DNA of 64,000 bases from Glycomyces paridis (lineage in GTDB: Bacteria > Actinomycetota > Actinomycetes > Mycobacteriales > Micromonosporaceae), in assembly GCF_004912155.1 (NCBI RefSeq), contig NZ_STGX01000013.1, positions 62,001-126,000 of the forward strand, written 5' to 3'. A program made the translations under genes and the position numbers. The notes beneath the pieces are model-generated. The model saw only the letters and a list, made by a program, of their open reading frames with translations. It made no database searches and was not told where the DNA came from. Shown here one piece after another: positions 1 to 8,908 of this stretch (the first letter of the stretch is position 1; every line of letters begins with the position of its first letter).

Positions 1-2475
1 GGCGACACCCAGGGCGCCTCCACGATCACCCAGCAGTACGCGGGCATGGTCCTCGACGCGCGCGAGGACATCTCCTACGACCGCAAGGCCAAGGAGGCCG
101 CCACCGCCATCAAGCTGGAGGACAGGTACGAAAAGGGCGAGATCATCACCGCCTACCTGAACATGGCATACTTCGGGCGCGGCGCCTACGGCATCGAGGC
201 GGCGGCGAAGAACTACTTCAACGTGCCGCTCGAGGAGATCACCTACGACCAGGCCGCGTTCATCGTCATGCAGGTCAAGTCGCCCAACGGCTACTACGAC
301 CCGTTCTACGACACGTACGACGAGGGGGCCTCCAAGGGCCGCTGGAACTACACCATGGACGCGCTGGTGGAGACCGGCAAGCTGAGCCAGTCCGAACGCG
401 ACGGGTACGAGTACCCCGAACCGATCACCGACTTCATCGCCAGCGGCTCCTGGGGCGGCAACACCGACGTCGGCTTCATCATCAACGAGCAGGACGGCTA
501 CGTCTTCGACGAGCTCTACGAGCGGTACGGGCTCACCCGCGACATGCTCAAGGGCAACAACGAGGACCACGAGAACGACCCGCTGTACGACGGCGGGTAC
601 CAGATCACCCTCACCATCGACCCCGAGATCCAGGCGTCGTTGAAGACCACCGGCTCGCGCGGCGAAATCAAGGTGGACACGAACGAGGACGGCGAGTACC
701 TCGACGCCGACGGCGATGTCGTCACCGACATCTCCGACGCCAAGAAGATCCTCACCGACGAGGGCTACGTCCAGTTCACCAACAGCAACGACAAAGCCGC
801 CCTCGCCAACTACGAGGAGTACATGATGACGGCCATGGTCGCCATCGAACCGGAGACCGGCGAGATCCTCGGCTACTACGGCGGCGACAACGGCTTCGGC
901 GTCGACAAGGCCGGCGCCGAGTCCCCGCACCCGCCGTCCTCGACCTTCAAGATGGTCACGGCCGCCCTGGCACTGTCCGAAGGCGACTCCACCGATTCGT
1001 GGTTCAACGCCGACTCCCCGCGCGGTTTCGACACGCTCAAGCTCGACGACACCGAGCAGTGCATCGGCGGCGCCGACTACCCCGACTGCACGCTGCGCAA
1101 CGGCACCCAGGGCCAGAAGAACCTGGAGATGACGCTCACCGACGCGGTCCGCAAGTCCAAGAACACGCCGATGTACGGCATCGCCGAGCAGTACGGAGCC
1201 GACGCGATCCTCGAGCTGGCCGAACAGATGGGCCTGACGATGATGAACCAGGGGCGCACGCTCCAGGACGAGGAGGACAAGGACCACGACGTCTCCATCA
1301 ACTACGTCCTCAACGACGACGGCACCTACACCCAGCACGGCACCGCCGTCGACGCCGACGGCGAGTCGGTCGTCGACGCCAACGGCAACTGGGACGTCAA
1401 CGCCGACATCAAGGTCGACGACAACTGCGAGCCGATCATCAATCTCGACGGCAGGTTCATCCAGGCCGAGGAAGCGACGCCCTGCAAGATCGGCGAAGGC
1501 GGCAAGACGGACCCGTTCTACTACCACCTCGCGTTCGGGCAGTACCCGACCAGCGTGCGCGACATGGCCTCCATCTACGCGACCATCGCGAACGACGGCG
1601 TCTACAACGAGTCGCACTTCGTCGCCAAGGTCACGGACAACAAGGGCAACGTCATCGAGCCGAAGGATGACACCCTCACCCTCAACGAGCGCGTCCTCGA
1701 CGAGGGCGTGGCCCGCAACCTCCAGTGGATCGGCTCGGAGATCGCCGGCGAGACCGAGGCCACCGAACTCGACCGCGACTACTTCGGCAAGACCGGGACC
1801 TGGGAGGCCGGCGGCTTCGAGGCCGACTGCCGCAACGACCCCGACACCACCGACGTCGGCTCGCAGTGCGAGGAGTACTCCGACCGCTATGCGGCCCACG
1901 CCTGGTACGTCGGCGCGATCCCGCAGCTGTCGATCGCGGCCTGGGTCGGCAACGTGACCTCCGAATCGGACCCGATCGCCAACGACCAGGGCAACAAGGA
2001 GGCCGTCTACGGCTCCAACACCGCCCAGCCGGTGTGGTACAAGGCGATGACCCTCATCCTGGAGGCCAAGGACGGCGACGAGGCCTGGGACGAGCAGACG
2101 TGGCTGGGCAAGGTCGACAACATGGGCAACAAGACGTACTGGGACATCGAGAACGCCGGAGGCCCGAACGAGGGCGGCGAGTTCTGCGCCGCCAACGCCG
2201 ACAACGAGCTGTGCAAGGGGCAGGCGAACCAAGAGGCCCAAGAGGAGTGCGTCGAGGACGGCGGCACCTGGGACGGCGAGACCTGCACGCCCGCTGACGA
2301 CACCGACGACCCGCCGACGGGGGACCCGACGGACGAACCGACCGACGGCGAGACCGGCGAGGAGTGCGGCGACTGGTTCCAGGAGCCGTGCGAGACCGAC
2401 GAGCCGACGGACCCGGAAACCGACGGACCCACAGAGGGCGCCACGACCGAGGGTCCGGACAGACAAGATCCATAA
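1..2475 (+). CDS. Class A penicillin-binding protein (5' truncated)
   Basis: Bifunctional peptidoglycan synthase, cut by the window edge; 824 residues remain. Frame 1 opens with QGASTITQQYA, the second conserved motif of GT51 glycosyltransferases, so the cytoplasmic tail, membrane anchor and first GT motif lie upstream. The transpeptidase domain follows, with SSTFK (catalytic Ser near residue 314), SKN near 385 and KTG near 596, all intact. The last ~90 residues are an acidic Thr/Pro/Asp-rich tail with several cysteines, probably disordered and extracellular. It would polymerise lipid II and cross-link stem peptides outside the membrane. Location near the origin and beside murJ suits a housekeeping wall enzyme. 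Family assignment is firm; the specific paralogue is not determined. Confidence 0.93.
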   Translation, partial: GDTQGASTITQQYAGMVLDAREDISYDRKAKEAATAIKLEDRYEKGEIITAYLNMAYFGRGAYGIEAAAKNYFNVPLEEITYDQAAFIVMQVKSPNGYYDPFYDTYDEGASKGRWNYTMDALVETGKLSQSERDGYEYPEPITDFIASGSWGGNTDVGFIINEQDGYVFDELYERYGLTRDMLKGNNEDHENDPLYDGGYQITLTIDPEIQASLKTTGSRGEIKVDTNEDGEYLDADGDVVTDISDAKKILTDEGYVQFTNSNDKAALANYEEYMMTAMVAIEPETGEILGYYGGDNGFGVDKAGAESPHPPSSTFKMVTAALALSEGDSTDSWFNADSPRGFDTLKLDDTEQCIGGADYPDCTLRNGTQGQKNLEMTLTDAVRKSKNTPMYGIAEQYGADAILELAEQMGLTMMNQGRTLQDEEDKDHDVSINYVLNDDGTYTQHGTAVDADGESVVDANGNWDVNADIKVDDNCEPIINLDGRFIQAEEATPCKIGEGGKTDPFYYHLAFGQYPTSVRDMASIYATIANDGVYNESHFVAKVTDNKGNVIEPKDDTLTLNERVLDEGVARNLQWIGSEIAGETEATELDRDYFGKTGTWEAGGFEADCRNDPDTTDVGSQCEEYSDRYAAHAWYVGAIPQLSIAAWVGNVTSESDPIANDQGNKEAVYGSNTAQPVWYKAMTLILEAKDGDEAWDEQTWLGKVDNMGNKTYWDIENAGGPNEGGEFCAANADNELCKGQANQEAQEECVEDGGTWDGETCTPADDTDDPPTGDPTDEPTDGETGEECGDWFQEPCETDEPTDPETDGPTEGATTEGPDRQDP

Positions 2476-2521
2476 CCGGCAACACTGATCCGGGGCACCG
2501 CCCCGGACGGCATATCCAAGC

Positions 2522-2560
2522 GACGGCGGCATGGGCCACAATAGGGCCCATGCCGCCGTC
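2522..2560. terminator. 16-bp perfect hairpin after the PBP gene, covering the next start codon
   Basis: The 16-base arms at 2522-2537 and 2545-2560 are exact reverse complements with a 7-base loop (acaatag). It lies 47 bases after the PBP stop, so it may end that transcript, although no T-run follows. The right arm contains the ATG (2550) of the following glycosyltransferase, and the loop overlaps its putative CACAAT -10 box (2537-2542). Confidence 0.6.
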
Positions 2561-4073
2561 ACACTCTGAGCAGCCGCCGCCCCCCGGGCGGTCGATAGCC
2601 GCACCCTCCCTCACCGACCGCTTCGCGCGCGTCGCCTCCGGCTTCATCGGAGGGCCCTTCGGCGACCACGCGGTCGACCCGCCACGGCGCCGCTTCTGGT
2701 CCCCGTTCCTGGTCGTCATCTTCGTCGGCCTGGTCTTCTTCGCCGTCAACTGGCTCCAGAAGTACCCGTGCTCGGCGGGCGGCTGGGTCGACTTCCAGCA
2801 GTACACCGGCGGCTGCTACACCGACATCCGCGCACTGTGGGGGGCCGAGCGGCTCAACGAGGGCGCGATCCCCTACAGGGACCACCCGGTCGAATACCCG
2901 GTACTGACCGGATGGTTCATGGGCCTCCTCGGCCAGATCGCCTTCAGGCTCGGCACCGTCTTCAACACCGACGGCGGCCCGATCTTCTACCACCTCAACG
3001 CGATCGTGCTCTTCGTCTGCGGCGCCATCGCCATCGCGGTGCTCTTCAAGATCCGCGAGGACAACCGCCGCACCGACACCGACGACCCGGCGATGGTCCA
3101 CTCCAGACCGTCGCGGCCGTGGGACGCGATGATGCTCGCCGCCGCACCGGTCATGATCGTGACCGCCACCGTCAACTGGGACCTGTTCGCCGTCGCCCTC
3201 GCGATGCCGTTCTTCCTGTACTGGCAGCGCGGCAGGCCCGTCCTCGCCGGGCTGTTCCTCGGCCTGGCCGTCGCCGCGAAGTTCTACGCGCTGCTGTTCA
3301 TCGGCCCGCTGCTCATCCTCGCCCTGCGCCGCCGCCGGCTCCTGCCCTCGCTCCAGACCACGGCGACCGCGGCCGTGGTGTGGGCGGCGATCAACGCGCC
3401 GGTCGCCTACCTGTGGCACGACTCGTGGATGCGGTTCTTCGAGCTCAACTCCGAGCGCCCCGTGGACTGGGGCACCGGCTGGTACGTCCTGCGCGGCGTC
3501 ACCGGCTGGGAGGCGCTGTGGGACGCCGAGTTCGTCAACGACCTGTACCTGGTGCTGTTCGCCGCCGCGTGCCTGGGCATCGCACTGCTCGGGTACTTCG
3601 CCCAGAGCAGGCGCCCGAACGAGCTGGCGGCGCGGCTGAAGGACGGGCTCGGCGACGACGTCGTGCCGCGCCTCGCGCAGCTGTGCTTCCTCGTGGTGGC
3701 CGCGTTCCTGCTCTTCGGCAAGGTCTGGTCGCAGCAGTACGTGCTGTGGCTGGTGCCGCTGGCGATCCTCGCCCGCCCCAAGTGGGGCTTCTTCCTGGTG
3801 TGGCAGCTCGCCGAGCTCGGCTACTTCATCGCCTTCTACGGCAAGATGCTCCAGGTCTCGGCCGAGGAGGGCCGCGGCATCCCCGAGGGGCTGTTCCTCA
3901 CCGCCGCAGGGGCGAGGTGGGTGGCCGTGGCCGTCATGTGCGCCCTGGTGATCAGCGAGATCCTCAGCCCGCGTCTGGACGCGGTGCGATCCCTTCCGTT
4001 GCGGCCCAACGCAGCAGCTCGGCCTCCGCTTCCTCGCGGGGCAGCGGGCCCCGTTCCAGCCGAAGCTCCTTGA
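2550..4073 (+). CDS. GT87-type (DUF2029) polyprenyl-phosphate-dependent glycosyltransferase
   Basis: Multi-pass membrane protein of 507 residues with about ten hydrophobic segments and the motif YRDHPVEYPVL in the first large loop, typical of the GT87/DUF2029 family of GT-C mannosyltransferases that build cell-envelope glycans from polyprenyl-phosphate sugars. The start at ATG 2550 is chosen because a CACAAT box ends 7 nt upstream, suggesting a leaderless transcript; an in-frame extension to 2364 overlaps the PBP gene and looks spurious. The C-terminal ~36 codons overlap the 3' end of the opposite-strand CCA-adding enzyme gene by 110 bp. That tail (Arg/Pro/Ala-rich) may be a read-on extension with no function. 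Sugar substrate unknown. Confidence 0.8.
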   Translation: MPPSHSEQPPPPGRSIAAPSLTDRFARVASGFIGGPFGDHAVDPPRRRFWSPFLVVIFVGLVFFAVNWLQKYPCSAGGWVDFQQYTGGCYTDIRALWGAERLNEGAIPYRDHPVEYPVLTGWFMGLLGQIAFRLGTVFNTDGGPIFYHLNAIVLFVCGAIAIAVLFKIREDNRRTDTDDPAMVHSRPSRPWDAMMLAAAPVMIVTATVNWDLFAVALAMPFFLYWQRGRPVLAGLFLGLAVAAKFYALLFIGPLLILALRRRRLLPSLQTTATAAVVWAAINAPVAYLWHDSWMRFFELNSERPVDWGTGWYVLRGVTGWEALWDAEFVNDLYLVLFAAACLGIALLGYFAQSRRPNELAARLKDGLGDDVVPRLAQLCFLVVAAFLLFGKVWSQQYVLWLVPLAILARPKWGFFLVWQLAELGYFIAFYGKMLQVSAEEGRGIPEGLFLTAAGARWVAVAVMCALVISEILSPRLDAVRSLPLRPNAAARPPLPRGAAGPVPAEAP

Positions 4074-5397
4074 GATGGGCCCAGGCCCGGCCCACCTCGG
4101 GGCCGGGCGGCAGGCCCAGCAGCGTCATGATCGCGTTGCCGTCGAGGTCCGGGCGCACCGCGCGCAGGTCCTCGGCGGCGCGCAGGCGCGCGATCCGCTC
4201 CTCGAACGCGTCGTAGTCGCGCGCGAGCCGCTCGGCCTTGCGCCGGTTGCGGGTCGTGCAGTCCGAGCGCACCAGCACGTGCAGCCGGTCGAGCTGCTCG
4301 CCGGCGTCGGTGACGTAGCGGCGCACGGCAGAGTCGGTCCACCCGGCCTCGTCGCCCTCGCCGTACCCGTAGAAGCGCAGGTGCAGGCTGATGAGCAGCG
4401 ACACGGCCTGCACGTCGGCCTTGGGGAACTTGAGCTCGCGCATCCGCCTGCGCGCCAGGCGGGCCCCGGCCACGTCGTGGTGGTGGAAGGAGACGCCGCC
4501 ACCCGCGGCCACTTCCTTCGTCTCGGGCTTGCCGATGTCGTGCAGGAGCGCCGCGATCCGCAGCAGTAGGTCGGGACCGTCGGTCTCCAACGCGATCGCG
4601 TTGCGCAGCACCTGGAGCGAATGCTCGTACACGTCCTTGTGCTGGGCGTGCTCGTCGATCTCCATGCGCAGGTCGGGCAGTTCGGGCAGGAACTGCGCGG
4701 CCAGGCCGGTGTCGACGAGGAGGCGCAGGCCCACCACGGGGTCGGGGGCGAGCATGAGCTTGACGAACTCGTCCCTGATCCGCTCGGCGGTGATGCGCGA
4801 GAGCTCGGGGGCCATGCGGCGCATCGCGTCGAGCGTGGCCGGCTCGACCGCGAAGCCGAGCTGCGCGGCGAAGCGCGCGGCCCGCAGCATCCGCAGCGGG
4901 TCGTCGGCGAAGGAGGACTCGGGGGCCGCGGGGGTGCGGATGGTGCGGCGCGCGATGTCGCCGAGGCCGCCGAACGGGTCGCAGAACTCGTGGCCGGGCA
5001 CCGAGACCGCCATCGCGTTCACGGTGAAGTCGCGGCGCTGGAGGTCGTCTTCGAGGCTGTCGCCGTAGCGCACGATCGGGTTGCGGCCGACGCGGTCGTA
5101 GGCGTCGGCACGGAAGGTCGTCACCTCGACCTGCTCGCCGCGGAAGAGCCCGCCGATGGTCCCGAAGTCCGCGCCGGTGGTCCACACCGTCTGGCAGCAC
5201 CCCCGCAGGATCGCCTCGGTGGCCTCCGGGCGCGCGTCGGTGGTGAAGTCGAGATCGCTCACCCGCCTGCGCAGCACGGCATCCCGGACCGGACCGCCGA
5301 CCAGGTGCAGCTCGTAGCCCTCGCCGGCGAAGACCCGACCCAGTTCATCGGCTATCGGCGGGACCGTGATTTCCTTACCGCTACTGTTGTCAGACAT
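3964..5397 (-). CDS. cca: CCA tRNA nucleotidyltransferase
   Basis: Adds or repairs the 3' CCA of tRNAs from CTP and ATP. The 477-residue product has the nucleotidyltransferase signature GGPVRDAVL near residue 35, the metal-binding DLDFTTDA that follows, the RRDFTVNAMA segment and a C-terminal HD-type region (LLHDIGKP). Length fits actinobacterial PcnA/Cca proteins. It is divergent from murJ with only 30 bp between start codons; a TAAGCT box lies 9 nt upstream of its ATG. In mycobacteria the same gene is divergent from the mutT4/Rv3909/MviN string; here the NUDIX and DUF6049 genes are absent and murJ follows directly. Of the two tRNA genes in this window, tRNA-Ile does not encode CCA and so depends on this enzyme. 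Confidence 0.95.
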   Translation of the reverse strand: MSDNSSGKEITVPPIADELGRVFAGEGYELHLVGGPVRDAVLRRRVSDLDFTTDARPEATEAILRGCCQTVWTTGADFGTIGGLFRGEQVEVTTFRADAYDRVGRNPIVRYGDSLEDDLQRRDFTVNAMAVSVPGHEFCDPFGGLGDIARRTIRTPAAPESSFADDPLRMLRAARFAAQLGFAVEPATLDAMRRMAPELSRITAERIRDEFVKLMLAPDPVVGLRLLVDTGLAAQFLPELPDLRMEIDEHAQHKDVYEHSLQVLRNAIALETDGPDLLLRIAALLHDIGKPETKEVAAGGGVSFHHHDVAGARLARRRMRELKFPKADVQAVSLLISLHLRFYGYGEGDEAGWTDSAVRRYVTDAGEQLDRLHVLVRSDCTTRNRRKAERLARDYDAFEERIARLRAAEDLRAVRPDLDGNAIMTLLGLPPGPEVGRAWAHLKELRLERGPLPREEAEAELLRWAATEGIAPRPDAG

Positions 5398-5427
5398 CGC
5401 CGGGCAAGCTTAGCGGAGAGTGCGAGA

Positions 5428-7236
5428 ATGGCCGAACCCAACGCGAGACCGGGCCCCGCCTCCTCGCCGTCTGGCCCCGTCCGAGGCCCCCACGGAAACC
5501 CCCGGTACGCGCCCCAGGCCGCCCCCCGCACCGGCAACGGCTACGCGCCCCTCACCGCCGGCCCCGCCCCGCAGCCCCCCGCGGCCCCCGCCGGGAAGAA
5601 CGTCGTCCGCTCCAGCCTCCTCATGGGCGCGGGCTCCCTGGTCAGCCGCGTCACCGGGTTCGGCCGGACGGTCGTGGTCTCCGCGGCGATCGGCGCCGGG
5701 CTCCTCGGCAACTCGTATACGACCGCGCAGTACTTCCCGCAGATGATCTACGAGCTCGTCCTCGGCGGCGTGTTCGCGAGCATCATCCTGCCGCTGTTCG
5801 TCAAGGCCCACAAGAACGACGCCGACGGCGGCAACGCCTTCGCCCAGCGACTCCTCACCCTCGCCACCCTCATCCTCGGCGCCGCCGCGATCCTCGTCAC
5901 CGCCTGCGCGCCCCTCATCGCCGCCGTGATCGCCGAGCCGGCGCAGCGCGAGCTCGTCACCGAGTTCTCCTACCTCATGCTCCCGGCCCTGCTCTTCTAC
6001 GGGCTCTTCGCGATCCTCTCGGGCGTGCTCAACTCCCGCGAGCGCTTCGGCGCCCCCATGTGGGTGCCGATCATCAACAACCTCGTCGTCATCACCGTCG
6101 CCGCGGTCTTCTACGCCGTCTACACCTCCGACGCGACGCCGAACGCCGCCGGGGAGCTCTTCGGCTCCGCCGACCAGGTCTCGGCCGGGATGGTCGTGCT
6201 CCTCGGCGGCGGCACCACCGCGGGCGTGGTCATCCAGGTCCTGTGCCTGGCCCCGGCGCTGCGCCGGGCCGGCTTCCGGTGGCGGCCCCGCTTCGACTTC
6301 CGGGCGCTCCCGCTGCGCCAGATCCGGCGCATGGCCGGGTGGACGCTCCTGTTCGTGGCCGCCAACCAGGTCGCGGTCATGGCCGTCCTCAAGGTCGCGA
6401 ACACCGCTGCCGGGAACGCCGCGCCCGACCAGTTCGTGTCCGGCACCACGGTCTACAACAACGCCTACCTCATGATGATGATGGCCCACGGCATCGTGGC
6501 CGTCTCCGTCATCACCGCGCTCATGCCACGCATGACCCGCGCGGCCGACGCGCGGCACTGGCCCGAACTCGCCGGGCACCTCTCCTCGGGCATCCGGCTC
6601 GCGAGCTTCCTGCTCGTGCCGATCAGCGCGACGTTCATCGCCCTCCACGAGCCGATCGCCCTGGCGATCTTCCAGTGGGGCGCCTACGACCGGACGATGG
6701 CGCTCGCCACGGGGCAGGCCCTGGCCTGGGTCGGGATCGTCCTGCTGGCGTTCTCGATCAGCCAGCTCCAGATCTACGCGTTCTACGCCCAGACCGACAC
6801 GAAGACGCCCGCGCTGTTCAACCTGCCGGTGATCGCCTTCCGCATCGGCGGGTACCTGCTGGCGTTCGCGTTCCTCCCTCTGGAGTGGGTGGTCGTGGGC
6901 CTGTTCGCCGCCAACGGCGTGTCCTACCTGGTGAGCCTGCTGCTGTCGATGAGCCTGCTGCGCAAGCGCATCGGCCTGCTCGACATGCGCCGGACGCTGA
7001 ACGGCCTGGTCCGCACGACGACGGCGGCCGCCATCGCGGGCGGCGCGGCGTACGGCGGCTGGCTCCTGTGGCCCGACCTCCCCGACGACGGATGGGGCGC
7101 GAAACTGGGCCAGCTGCTCGCCGCTTTCGTCCTCGGCACGGCCCTGTTGGGCGTGTATGTGGCGGCCTGCCTGGTATTGCGCGTCACTGAAATGGCGTCG
7201 CTCCAGGCAACGGTGCGTGCAAAGCTGCGACGATGA
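5428..7236 (+). CDS. murJ: Lipid II flippase MurJ (MviN family)
   Basis: Integral membrane protein of 602 residues expected to flip lipid II to the outer leaflet for peptidoglycan synthesis. A ~60-residue Pro/Ala-rich cytoplasmic N-terminus precedes the MVF core, which begins with SLLMGAGSLVSRVTGFGRT, the conserved first-helix signature, followed by about 14 membrane segments. ATG 5428 is preceded by GGAGAG at suitable spacing. Mycobacterial MviN carries a fused C-terminal pseudokinase and outer domain; here the protein stops after the membrane core and these domains are encoded by the next gene, 171 bp downstream. No frameshift between them is evident, so this is a two-gene arrangement rather than a broken fusion. 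Confidence 0.95.
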   Translation: MAEPNARPGPASSPSGPVRGPHGNPRYAPQAAPRTGNGYAPLTAGPAPQPPAAPAGKNVVRSSLLMGAGSLVSRVTGFGRTVVVSAAIGAGLLGNSYTTAQYFPQMIYELVLGGVFASIILPLFVKAHKNDADGGNAFAQRLLTLATLILGAAAILVTACAPLIAAVIAEPAQRELVTEFSYLMLPALLFYGLFAILSGVLNSRERFGAPMWVPIINNLVVITVAAVFYAVYTSDATPNAAGELFGSADQVSAGMVVLLGGGTTAGVVIQVLCLAPALRRAGFRWRPRFDFRALPLRQIRRMAGWTLLFVAANQVAVMAVLKVANTAAGNAAPDQFVSGTTVYNNAYLMMMMAHGIVAVSVITALMPRMTRAADARHWPELAGHLSSGIRLASFLLVPISATFIALHEPIALAIFQWGAYDRTMALATGQALAWVGIVLLAFSISQLQIYAFYAQTDTKTPALFNLPVIAFRIGGYLLAFAFLPLEWVVVGLFAANGVSYLVSLLLSMSLLRKRIGLLDMRRTLNGLVRTTTAAAIAGGAAYGGWLLWPDLPDDGWGAKLGQLLAAFVLGTALLGVYVAACLVLRVTEMASLQATVRAKLRR

Positions 7237-7242
7237 GGCAAG

Positions 7243-7248
7243 TACCAT
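7243..7248 (+). promoter_or_regulatory. -10 box (TACCAT) positioned for leaderless GTG 7255
   Basis: TACCAT ends 6 nt before GTG 7255, which is in frame with the pseudokinase gene and open through to it. The spacing matches other leaderless starts in this window. It may drive the pseudokinase-sigM group independently of murJ, and could give a 51-residue basic N-terminal extension. Confidence 0.5.
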
Positions 7249-7407
7249 CCATACGTGCACTCTGGCCGGAGCGAACCGGTCCGGATCGCGAAACGGCCTG
7301 TCCGGCCTGCGAAGGCCGCGCCCGGCAAGTCCGCAGCATTACGGCGCCGCACGCGGCCGCCGCGAGGCCCTCCACGGGGTCGCATTGAGAGGGGAGGACC
7401 CCGCATC

Positions 7408-8901
7408 ATGAGTTCCGCCGAAGTGCCGTCCGTGGGCGACCTGCTCGCCGAGCGGTACCGCCTCGAAGAGCACGTCGGGGGCTCGAACGGCCACCGCCAG
7501 CTGTGGCGGGGCGTCGACGTCCTCCTGCACCGCTCCGTGGCCGTGGTGCTGCGCTCCCCCGGCGGCGAGGACGCCGCTCCGACGATGACCGCGGCCGTCG
7601 CCGCCTCCCGCGCCCACGTCGACTCGATGGTCGACGTGTACGACGCGGTCGACGAGGGCCGCTTCGCGTACGTGGTGCGCGAGTGGGTCAACGGCTCCTC
7701 CCTGCGGGGCGTCCTCGAACGCCAGACCCTGGAGAGCGCCCACGCGCTCGAACTCGTCGCCTCGGTGGCCGACGCGGTCGCAGCCCTCCACGACGGCGGC
7801 GTCACCCACGCCGACCTGCACCCGGGCAGCATCCTCCTCTCCGAGGACGACCGGGTCATGGTCACCGAGCCCCGCAACGAGCCGGGGAACACGCAGGTCG
7901 AGGACGTGCGCGCGCTCGGCGCGACCCTGTACGCGTGCCTGACGGGCGCGTGGCCGCGCGTCGTCGCCGCCGAGAACACCGGACTGCCGGACGCCGCGAC
8001 CGACGAGTGGGGCCGCGTCCTCGACGCCGCCGCGGTCGTCCCCGCCGTCCCGGCCGCCCTCTCGACCCTCACCGCCGACCTCCTCGACCACACGCAGCCC
8101 CCGCCCTCCGCGGCGGAGCTCGCGGTCGAGCTGCGCCGCCTCGGCGAGGCGGGCGCCGCCGAACCGGCCGCCACCGCCGCCCCGCACACGGCAACGAGCG
8201 TCCTCAACTCGATCAACCTCGGCCGCTTCCGGCCCGAGACGCCCCCCGCCGGCATGAAGCGCCTCGCCGTGATCGCGGCCGTCATCGCCGCCGTCATCTT
8301 CGCGGGCGTGGTCACCAGCGCCCTGGTGCTCGGCGGCGGCGACGACCCCGCGGGAGCACAAGAAGAGGTCACCGGCGAGGACACCGCCGCGGACGCGAGC
8401 GAGGACGAGACCGAGGTGGCCGCCCCCACCGAGGTCGAGCTCGACGAGGACGCGATCCGCGTGGTCGACCCGCCCGGCGGCAGCCGCGAGAACACCGAGG
8501 GCATCGAGAACGTCGTCGACGGCAACGCCTCGACGGGCTGGTCCACGGCCACGTTCTACAACGACCCGAAGTTCGGGAACCTCAAGCCGGGCATGGGCAT
8601 CTTCATCGACCTCGGCGAGGTCCGCGAGGTCACGTCGGTGCGCGTCCAGATGACGAGCGCGGGCGCGACGGTCGGCCTGCTCGGCGGCGACGAGGACCCC
8701 GGCGACTCCTCGGAGGGCGACCAGGCGATCGTCGACTCGTTCGACGTCCTGGCCGAGCCGGTCGAGGACGCGAACACGAACGTCGAGCTCCAGGCCGGCG
8801 GCGCCTCCACCCGCTACCTCGTGGTGTGGGTGACCGAGCTGCCCGCGTCGTCAGGCGGGTTCAAGCTCACCGTCTCCGACATCAACGTCTTCGTCCGGTA
8901 G
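7408..8901 (+). CDS. Membrane pseudokinase with extracellular discoidin-like domain (MviN C-terminal homologue)
   Basis: Residues ~10-250 have the fold of a Hanks-type kinase, but the catalytic features are degenerate: no VAIK-type lysine (VAVVL), HADLHPGSI where HRD..N is expected, and no DFG. One transmembrane helix (~residues 290-312) follows, then an acidic linker and a ~145-residue extracellular domain resembling F5/8C-discoidin folds (NVVDGNASTGWST). This is the architecture fused to MurJ in Mycobacterium, where the phosphorylated pseudokinase recruits FhaA to restrain peptidoglycan synthesis. A role as a regulatory partner of MurJ is inferred. ATG 7408 has GGGGAGGA upstream; an in-frame GTG at 7255 is an alternative. 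Followed 7 bp later by sigM. Length 497 aa. Confidence 0.82.
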   Translation: MSSAEVPSVGDLLAERYRLEEHVGGSNGHRQLWRGVDVLLHRSVAVVLRSPGGEDAAPTMTAAVAASRAHVDSMVDVYDAVDEGRFAYVVREWVNGSSLRGVLERQTLESAHALELVASVADAVAALHDGGVTHADLHPGSILLSEDDRVMVTEPRNEPGNTQVEDVRALGATLYACLTGAWPRVVAAENTGLPDAATDEWGRVLDAAAVVPAVPAALSTLTADLLDHTQPPPSAAELAVELRRLGEAGAAEPAATAAPHTATSVLNSINLGRFRPETPPAGMKRLAVIAAVIAAVIFAGVVTSALVLGGGDDPAGAQEEVTGEDTAADASEDETEVAAPTEVELDEDAIRVVDPPGGSRENTEGIENVVDGNASTGWSTATFYNDPKFGNLKPGMGIFIDLGEVREVTSVRVQMTSAGATVGLLGGDEDPGDSSEGDQAIVDSFDVLAEPVEDANTNVELQAGGASTRYLVVWVTELPASSGGFKLTVSDINVFVR

Positions 8902-8908
8902 CGGTCCC

